From Straminergon stramineum (lineage: Eukaryota; Streptophyta; Bryopsida; Hypnales; Calliergonaceae), in assembly GCA_963920665.1 (NCBI GenBank), contig OY987264.1, positions 31,166,906 through 31,230,905 on the forward strand: DNA of 64,000 nucleotides, read 5' to 3'. Below, one piece after another: positions 56,906 through 64,000 of the stretch (the first letter of the stretch is position 1; every line of letters starts with the position of its first letter). Below the pieces are notes generated by a model. It did not search any database, was not told the DNA's origin, and saw nothing but the letters and a program-made list of their open reading frames with translations. Both the position numbers and the translations under genes were made by a program.

Positions 56906-58255
56906 TGTGAGCGCCAAATTACCCACCCATGGTAATTCACAAACACAACCAGGTTCTGGGTTTTGGCTAAGTGACTCCTACCTTTGGATGTCTAAGTGTG
57001 GTCCATTGGACCTTCCAAGCAATGGATCTTTTTACTAAGTGCCTAAGTGACCCCAAATTGTAAGATTCGCTTAATCTACTTCCGGGGCTTTGGGCCGACC
57101 GAATGGACGGCCTGCTGTATGATCTAGATGGAATCTATGACAGGACAGAATTAACCTAAGAGACCTCTAGTTCATCTTGTGCCATTTCTAAAAACATAAA
57201 ACTCGACCCTATCCGACCTTCCTAGCCAAAGTTATAGGTGGATGAAGTTTGACCACTACTCAGTTCCTCAAACTTCATCCATTGATTTCACCTAGCTCCG
57301 CAATTCTGAAAGGTCCGAAATTTTTAGGGATGGGTTGCATGAATTTCTTATACCTAGATCTGAAGTTGGGCCTTGATCGGGGATTTCTTCGGAATTTTCA
57401 TCCAAGCCTTACCTAAACTTCATCCGCTCATTTATACTAACCTATACTTCGGAATTAACTTTTCTTTTCGGCCCTGGACCCTAGTTGTTAGCCTCCTCCT
57501 AAACTACTTAGTTCTCTGTCAAATTAGGAGTTTAGCTATTCTTCATCCAATTTGACTCTAAACTTCATCTAGCAACAATTTTCCCAATTTTGGCCCGATT
57601 AGGGCGTGCCTTAGGGTTTTGGAAAGCCACGGCCTTCTTCTTTAAGTCTATGTCACTGGAAATGACCTGACCTACAGTCCTAAGGGTCTGACCTAGGGGT
57701 AGGCCTCGGTCCAAGCTACTAGATTCTAACTAGAGACCTAGGGAAAGGTTGGAGGGGTTTAACTCATACCTCGGAACTTGAGTCCTTGATTGCGCCCCTT
57801 GGAAGCTCTACCTCCTCCGCCATGAACTCCCATGCCATGAGACAATGAACCACCGTTTTAATCATAAAATATTTGGGTACAAGAGGTTAATTGTTGATTT
57901 TATCCTATTTCTTTTCTTATTCCTTCTTTTCTTTCCTCCCACACTCTAAGGTGGTCCAACTACCCTTGCTCCTACCCCCTAAGCTAATCCTAAGGAAGTG
58001 TCATACTATCCTCCAAAGTTGAGCTATTTCTTACGTCCTATACTTACATTTCACACTTAATCTCATAGGGATCACCTAATTCTAATCTAAGGGCTTAAGT
58101 AAGCCCCAAGGATTTCACCTCCTACCTTATCTACTTCCATTCCTAACCTTCAAATTGTCCTTCCCTCCCATCACCTCCTCATTCTTGTGGCCACTTACTT
58201 GTTGTTTTGGTGATGTTTACAGGAGATGGGGAGTTGGATTCCCCGCCCCGACGAC

Positions 58256-58620
58256 TTGATTAGTGCAGCTAAATGCTCTTGTTGGTCTCCTTCCCCTCCT
58301 TTGATTATTGTAACCCCACTCCTTTCCTTCCCCTCTCTAGACCATCCTTTCCTTGACGGTTTGATTAGTGCAGTTGAATGTTCTTGTTAGTCTCCTTCCC
58401 CTCCTTTGATTATCGTAACCCCATTCCCCTAGACAACTTGATGCCTAATTAATAGAACCCCACCCCTTGAACAACCCCATGCCTAATTAGTAGAAGACCC
58501 CTCCCTAGACAGCCAATGCATGATTAATAGAACTCCACCCCCTTGGAACAGCCCGATGCCTGATTAGCAAAACTCTACCCCCTGGAACAATCCGATACTT
58601 GATTAATCGCCCCCCCCTTC
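58256..58620. repeat. Minisatellites inside the 3.9 kb element (first set)
   Basis: Two copies of a roughly 105-bp unit start at 58256 and 58361 (TTGATTAGTGCAG, then GTCTCCTTCCCCTCC). They are followed by about four degenerate 45-50 bp units, each with a GATGCCTAATTAATAGAA-like core and a CCACCCC(C)TTGGAACA-like tail. Confidence 0.7.
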
Positions 58621-58650
58621 CCGATGCCTAGACCCATCCTTTCCCGAGTA

Positions 58651-58685
58651 TTGGGGGGGGGGGTTGGGGGTTGGGCGGAGGTTGG
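58651..58685 (+). repeat. G-run cluster with quadruplex potential
   Basis: A run of about eleven G is followed by GGGGG, GGG and GG blocks within 35 bases; a run of eight C lies 40 bases before. Such tracts may form G-quadruplexes and are also prone to sequencing error. Confidence 0.6.
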
Positions 58686-58867
58686 TGTTGGCTGATGCTA
58701 GTACGAGGTGTTGGCTTATGCTGGTCTAGTTGAACTGAACCTCCTATTTTTCACTAATGTTTTGCTAACTTCTAAGGGGGTTGGGGGAACCCATGTTCAT
58801 GGTTGGAGGGGGTAAGCTACATTCGTGGGGGGAAAGGCCACGTGGTCTTACGGTGCTCCTGTGAGGT

Positions 58868-59045
58868 GGTTTTAATGCACCGCCAAGACTTTTTGCCCCT
58901 AAGGGGTTCAAAGTTCCACCATCATTCCCTCTTTTAATACACCACTAAGACCTTTTACCCCTAGGGGGTTCAAAGCTTTGCCGTCGTTCCCTCTTTTAAC
59001 ATACCACTAGGACCTTTTTACCCTATGGGGGTTCAAAGCTTCGCT
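58868..59045. repeat. Three 62-bp tandem units
   Basis: Units beginning TTTTAATGCACC, TTTTAATACACC and TTTTAACATACC, each continuing through CCTTTT(A)CCCC...GGGGTTCAAAG. The CCCCTAAGGGG-type core is palindromic. Confidence 0.75.
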
Positions 59046-61023
59046 CTATGGAAAAGTCCCACTATCTTTACACCCTCATGTCTCTCACCAATGAATACCA
59101 CGTCAATGTTAGGAACAAAGACAAAAGAAAAGGAAGAGACCTTTGATACTCAAAGTGCTAGCGACACAAGTTAGTAACATAAATGACTTGAACTAAAGGC
59201 CCTCCAAAGCGGCATCGCCAGTCATACGGGGGTTGTTCTAAGGTTAGTACATGACAAAGCAAAGAGAGTGACCAAAAAAGATCTCTCAAGGGTAAGCACA
59301 CACAACTCTTAGTAACATGGTAAGTTAACAAAGCTTCCAAGCTCAAGCTTGGAAGAGTTAGTACTACGCTCATTCAAAAGACAAGGGACACACAGAGACC
59401 TTGCAAGCTCAAAGAACAACAACAATAGCAAAAAGTGCCCAAAAAACACCGTTGCAAGGTCTGTGGCTAAAATGCTACAATTTCCAATACAAATTGGACC
59501 CAATGGACCCAATTACACAAAAAGGGGGTGGTGATAGAGGAGAAGGGGTGTCTTTTTATACTCTTTCCTAGGCACCCACCTCTCCTCGTTCATCTAAGTT
59601 AACCTTATCTTCTTGGATTTTCATCCAAAACTCAAGGTTTTCATTTTATGTTGGCCCACTAAACTAACTTTTGGAGATTAACTCCAAATCACAAATGGAT
59701 TGTGCCATTGGCTTTAGAAGGCCATTTTCTATTCTAAAGAACTCCCTTCCCCCTTTTCTATCTTCAAAATTACAACGAAACCTAGCGCCAACTTAATGCC
59801 AAAAATTGGGAAAAATCCCAACTTCTGGAGGTTGACTTTCCTAGCAAAAGTAACTAGCCTAGGTACCTAAGTAGGTAGGGGGGAGTGAGAAAAGACCTAT
59901 CATGGGCCCCATTACGCTTTTATATGCTCCTGCTCCGCCGGTCAAACCTGCCATGGACTTTAAATTTCATCACTTGTCGGGGAATTTGGCAAGTTCGGGT
60001 ACTTCTCACTATTGGAATGTCTTGAAACTTGTTGAAGAAGCTTATTAATGTAAAAGAAGCTATAATAATTTTTAGTGGGAATTTACCGCCACCTAGGAAA
60101 TTTCTAGGAATTTCCAATCTCAAGTTTGGGTAGTTGACTGTCCAGAAAGACATCTTCTGACTATCAGAAAATTCTGAAACTTTTTGGAGGAAAATCCCAT
60201 GGGATCCCATGACACATGTGTAAGCTCATATTTTTACTCTACACATCGGCCTAGGGGGGACAAAATCCACCCCTTCGTTTAATTATCTGTGGCCAAGGAA
60301 TCTTCCACATTGTCGGGAATTTTGGCGAGCCAACTTTGTTGTTGGTTCATGGGTATGGGTTTAACTCCAAACCAACCTCCTTGGACCTTAGATTCCTCCA
60401 CGATCCTGCCTTGGTATTTTCAACATTTGCAAGCCAACAATTGGAGTTCCGCTATTTTGTCGATGAAATAGGGAAACTGGAACCTATTTCCAGGAACTGA
60501 CTCCTATGTCTTACGAAGGTTCCTTCAACCAATTCTAGACTATAGATGTCCTTTCCATGTGGAGTTTAGAGCCTGATACGCCCATCACTCATAATTGACC
60601 AATTTGCCATGATTAGTTGAGTTCTAACCTATTTATAATTCGTGATTGGGCCATTCTAGCTATAATATCCTAAAATTAGACCAAATACTATATTAGAATG
60701 TGACACTCCTATTTTGGTTCTATACTCTTTGGGGGGATTTTTGTGTATAAAAGTGCATTTAAAATGACAAAATACAAAAAAACAAAAGAGTGAGCCCTTC
60801 GTGACGAATTAGGGGCTCACAACTCCCCCTTGTATAGATTTATAAATTATATACTACAAGTCATTACAATGCAGTGTATAGTAGTTCTAATATAGTACAC
60901 TTCAAAGAAGTAATGTTATAGTAACTTGAATTTTTTTTTAAATATTACCTCCAACATTTTAAATGTATCCTATAATAGATCTCATGTTGTTCCTAATTAA
61001 AGTAATTACTAGTGAAGTATCCA

Positions 61024-61551
61024 ATGCATATTGATGGCCTTCTTGCCATTTTCAATGGTCAAGGTTTTGAAATCAAGCATGCAACAATGCATAAAGATGC
61101 AATGGATGTCCAACACCTTGAATCAAATTTGCTATCAAGATTGGCTAATATACCATTAGATAGTTTTGAGACTTGGGTGTTGTTTTCGTATAAGTTGGAA
61201 GGAAGTCACTTCTACAACAAGAATAGAGGTGCTACTCATTCACACCTCTTATGTGAAGAAATTGACAAGAAATTGAGAACTATGCCATCTCAAGACCAAT
61301 ATCAACTCCTATATGACACTTTGATGAACGCTTACAATAAAGCTTACAAGAACTATTGTGTGAGAATTGATAAGACATATAATTTTTGAAATTATGAAAA
61401 AAAAGCAACTTCAATTGAAATTGGCAATGACCTTAAGAGTGAAAATGATATACAATCATTGATGAGATTTGTGACAATGCCAACTCTCAAAAGCATATCA
61501 AGCTCAATCCTAGTGTATGTAATGGCTTTTGGATCCAATGAACTCACATGA
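61024..61551 (+). pseudogene. Unidentified ORF with one in-frame TGA
   Basis: From ATG 61024 a protein-like frame runs 121 codons to TGA 61387-61389, then stays open for 53 further codons to TGA 61549-61551. The first part (for example LANIPLDSFETWVLFSYKLE and DQYQLLYDTLMNAYNKAYKN) has a globular, helix-rich composition unlike the AT-driven frames nearby. An acceptor-like TTACTAG just upstream would allow it to be an internal exon. I recognise no family; it could be a decayed gene or a transposon-borne ORF. Confidence 0.35.
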
Positions 61552-63351
61552 TTTCACCTCTCCCAATCTACCACCAATCTCAAATGGAAGGCCATTCACA
61601 ATTATTTGTATTGGTTCAAATGTGCGGATGAGATCATGCTTGAAGTGGATTGAATATACAACATAATGAGGTAAGGTGATAATATTGTCGTAATTCACAG
61701 ATGCGTGCTTGCTCTAAGGTAACTACACCTAATTTCAACCACTTTCTAAAACCAACCAATCCAAATTCTTGCCTAAAATGTACTCCCACTACTCATGGGT
61801 TCAGAGTCTATGGTCGATTTTAGAAATGCCTATTTTCAATACTTCAAAAATTTGTAGTTTATTCATAAGGTGTCCAAAAAATGCATTCTAACATAATCTA
61901 GAATCCTCTTTTGACTACAAATAAGACCTTACAAAAATTCTTTCAATATTATAATTAGAAACCATGCTAAATTACTTATTCAATTGATTTAAGGTGTAGT
62001 TACCATATGGTTCTGTAGATCAATAGAAAACTTGCAAAATACGCTACTCAATCTACAATAGTCCAAGACTACTCATGGACAACTAGGAATTTGTGCTTCC
62101 AAAAGTGAACCATGAAAAAGTTTTTGATTTGGAAAGAGCACGACAATTGTGCAAGACTGTGAAGCAAGAGAAATTCTCAAATATATAGGTAATTGTTGCT
62201 AAAAGTATGAGAGATCATTATCTTTGTTGGATTCCTTTGGTTTGTTATGAGATTATGATTTTCATCTAAGTGTTTGATATGATTAGGACTACACATGATA
62301 TCTGAATCATTATGGAATTCACTTTGTAGAATTAAACTTCACTATACTATGATAGAACCATTGATTACCAACCAAGCCTTATGACCAATCTATAGGTACT
62401 GGGAAATCAATAGAGAAGTGATTGATTTCTAACCATTAGGTTTTAGTTTTTGCCCATCTTCTAACCATCAATGTCATGACACACGTGCTTGGTTTTGAGA
62501 GCCAAAGTACTCTTTGAATGAATAGTTATGGAAGACTATGTGTTGGACATGGGTCCATTTCAACTTTGAACTACCAAAATTCATAGTAATTTCAATTCAA
62601 GGCAAAAAAATTACTAAAAATTTGCAATTCCCATGATTTCTATCTTGTTTCTAGGTAGAAAATTTACATTGCCTTCTTGTTGCTCTAGACCATGCACAAA
62701 ATGCTTAAGTGGTTGATAATGGGTGGTTCTACCATATATGGAAATAGACACTATTTGCCCCTACTCTTCATATTGCCCTATAAATATAAATAGTGTTGAA
62801 ATAGTAGCTAGATGGTATTAAGTAAAGGCTTAGTGGAGTACTTCATTTAATAGTTCTAGATGAGTAATAAAACAAAAGTGAAATGGATGGTGTTTGTTTT
62901 GTCAACCGGCTCTTTTTGTAATGAAATCATTGAACATAAATCATTTTGGTGTTCAACTAAAGTTGAAAAGTTCTTAGGATAGACCAAGGAGATGAATCAT
63001 TTTGAAAAGATGAGGTTTTCTAGCTCTCTAAGGCATTCTCACCATTTTGCAACACTGCCTTGCTTGCCACCAACTAGAATAGAGTTTGTGACACCTCTCA
63101 TGAACCCAAATATGACAAAGCGTTTGCTAAATTTCAACACTAGTTTCCAAAAATAAATAATGGAAGTTGAAAAGTTATTTGAAGCAACCAATGAAAGTTG
63201 AAGCATCTTGCAATTCAAGGATGTTTGATTAAGGGTATTTTAGTGTCAATAGTAGGTATTCTTATCACCTCAAGTTTGAAAATTATAGTATATTTCTATA
63301 CTCTAAAAATTCTCAAATCACATGAGAAGAAATCTGTGTTTTAGGAGACGG
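61552..63351. other. No gene recognised
   Basis: AT-rich DNA with short unconvincing frames only. Confidence 0.4.
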
Positions 63352-63484
63352 ATTTTAGGTGACATCTAATGAACCCCCCCTGTTTTTATGTCAACAATAA
63401 CTTCGAACATAACATCTTGATGTTATATTAGACATTTTTTTTGACATAAAAATAGGGGTTGCTTTATTGGATGTCACCTAAAAT
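63352..63484. repeat. 133-bp foldback element
   Basis: ATTTTAGGTGACATCTAATGAACCCC-type left arm and its inverted partner (GGGGTTGCTTTATTGGATGTC, then ACCTAAAAT) pair over about 60 bases, and TGTTTTTATGTCAA pairs with TTGACATAAAAATA inside. It abuts the TTAA of the next element. Confidence 0.75.
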
Positions 63485-63492
63485 ATGTTTAA

Positions 63493-64000
63493 CCCCTAAA
63501 TGTATTTGACTATGTTTTCACCCAAAATGCTCCAAAACTGCCATTTCTAGTACAAGTACCAAATTTTAGAAAAAATACATTTTTGGACAAATGTAACCAT
63601 AGTATCTTGTATTAAGTTGTTTTGGGAAGATGTGGAAAAAATTTCAAAAATTTCCACCATGTGGATTGCAAGATATCAGCATTTGAAGTGACAAAAAGCC
63701 TTTTTTGGGCTCTGCAAAAACCGGGGCAGCTGCACTTCAGAAGGCCATATCATTATGAAAAAATGCCCAAAATGGTTTTAACTCTGTGGATTAATTCATC
63801 AAGTCATGTTGGCTACATGCTTGAAAAATTTTAGATCATTTGGAATTGTACAATATATAGGAAAAAATTAGTAAGTAGAAAGAAGTAGAGAATGATTCAA
63901 AATACTAAATTGTTAATAATTTATTTATGGAATTGAAAAATGTCAATCTCAATGGTTATAATGTTGTAATAAACAATCTACACCTTATGATTTTACTTTT
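63493..64000. mobile_element. TTAA-type 0.9 kb element, copy F (cut by window end)
   Basis: Left flank TTAA (63489-63492), tip CCCCTAAATG, then TTGACTATGTTTTCACC as in copies C and D. At least 508 bp are visible. It contains the plus frame 63622-63834 that resembles the minus frame in copy B. Confidence 0.85.

Larger units (their letters stand above)
56906..60821. mobile_element. 3.9 kb TG...CA-bounded element, possibly a solo LTR
   Basis: Composition changes abruptly at TGTGAGCGCCAAATT (56906) and back after AATTAGGGGCTCACA (60821); these ends are short inverted repeats, TGTGAG...CTCACA. Such TG...CA tips are usual for LTRs, and a TATA-like GTGTATAAAAG lies about 80 bp before the right end. 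The flanking five bases (ACTAT, ACTCC) agree only partly, so the target duplication is unproven. No gag, protease, reverse transcriptase or integrase motif is visible. Contains several minisatellites. Alternatives: a large non-autonomous TIR element. Confidence 0.45.

Noticed and set aside
1..64000. tRNA, rRNA, CRISPR array or integrated viral genes
   Set aside because: Looked for cloverleaf-like boxes, regular short spaced repeats and polymerase/capsid motifs by eye; nothing convincing. A tRNA scan and a viral protein search would settle this.

Overview
The window reads as nuclear DNA of a land plant. Genes have GT-AG introns, are few and far apart, and sit in AT-rich DNA full of small non-autonomous transposons. 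The best clue to lineage is an NB-ARC-LRR immune receptor gene with an N-terminal alpha/beta-hydrolase domain. That architecture (HNL, hydrolase-NBS-LRR) is known from liverworts and other non-seed plants, not from the usual flowering-plant TIR/CC/RPW8 classes. A bryophyte or related non-seed plant is my best guess; I cannot name the species. No bacterial operon, phage, CRISPR array or RNA gene was recognised.

Layout. 1-5330: segmentally duplicated 5'-gene-like DNA (copy A and a diverged third copy A'), interrupted in A by a 1.5 kb terminal-inverted-repeat insertion. 6957-11638: a four-exon HNL gene that is intact in splicing and motifs but carries two in-frame TGA codons. Its hydrolase domain has lost the nucleophile serine, and its LRR region is a homogenised 144-bp tandem array. 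11639-39258: about 27.6 kb without a convincing intact gene, made of TTAA-flanked MITE-like elements, foldback elements, a palindromic repeat cluster, a large mosaic duplication, an assembly gap (22852-23051) and a degenerate AATTGG-motif array. 39259-41031 (minus): a three-exon stand-alone alpha/beta-hydrolase (SERAC1-like) gene with the same intron positions as the HNL hydrolase part and with its nucleophile serine. 42030-45275: second copy of part of the mosaic duplication. 47227-48830: copy B of the left-end duplication. 48984-50640: a GC-rich two-exon pectin methylesterase gene (PME31 type). 50641-64000: repeats, including a 3.9 kb TG...CA-bounded element with internal minisatellites, an unidentified ORF and another TTAA element cut by the window end.

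How the parts relate. The stand-alone hydrolase and the HNL N-terminus are homologous over their whole length and share two phase-0 introns at matching places. This fits capture of a hydrolase gene by an NLR, followed by loss of catalysis in the receptor copy. The pectin methylesterase is an unrelated cell-wall gene. The most unusual non-genic signal is a family of about 0.9 kb elements ending in CCCCTAAA at TTAA sites. Six copies lie in this window, and one of them has a natural empty site in a duplicated segment that shows TTAA target duplication, which is piggyBac-like (or Sola3-like) behaviour that is unusual in plants.

All homology statements come from reading the sequence by eye. No database search was run, and percentages are deliberately not given.
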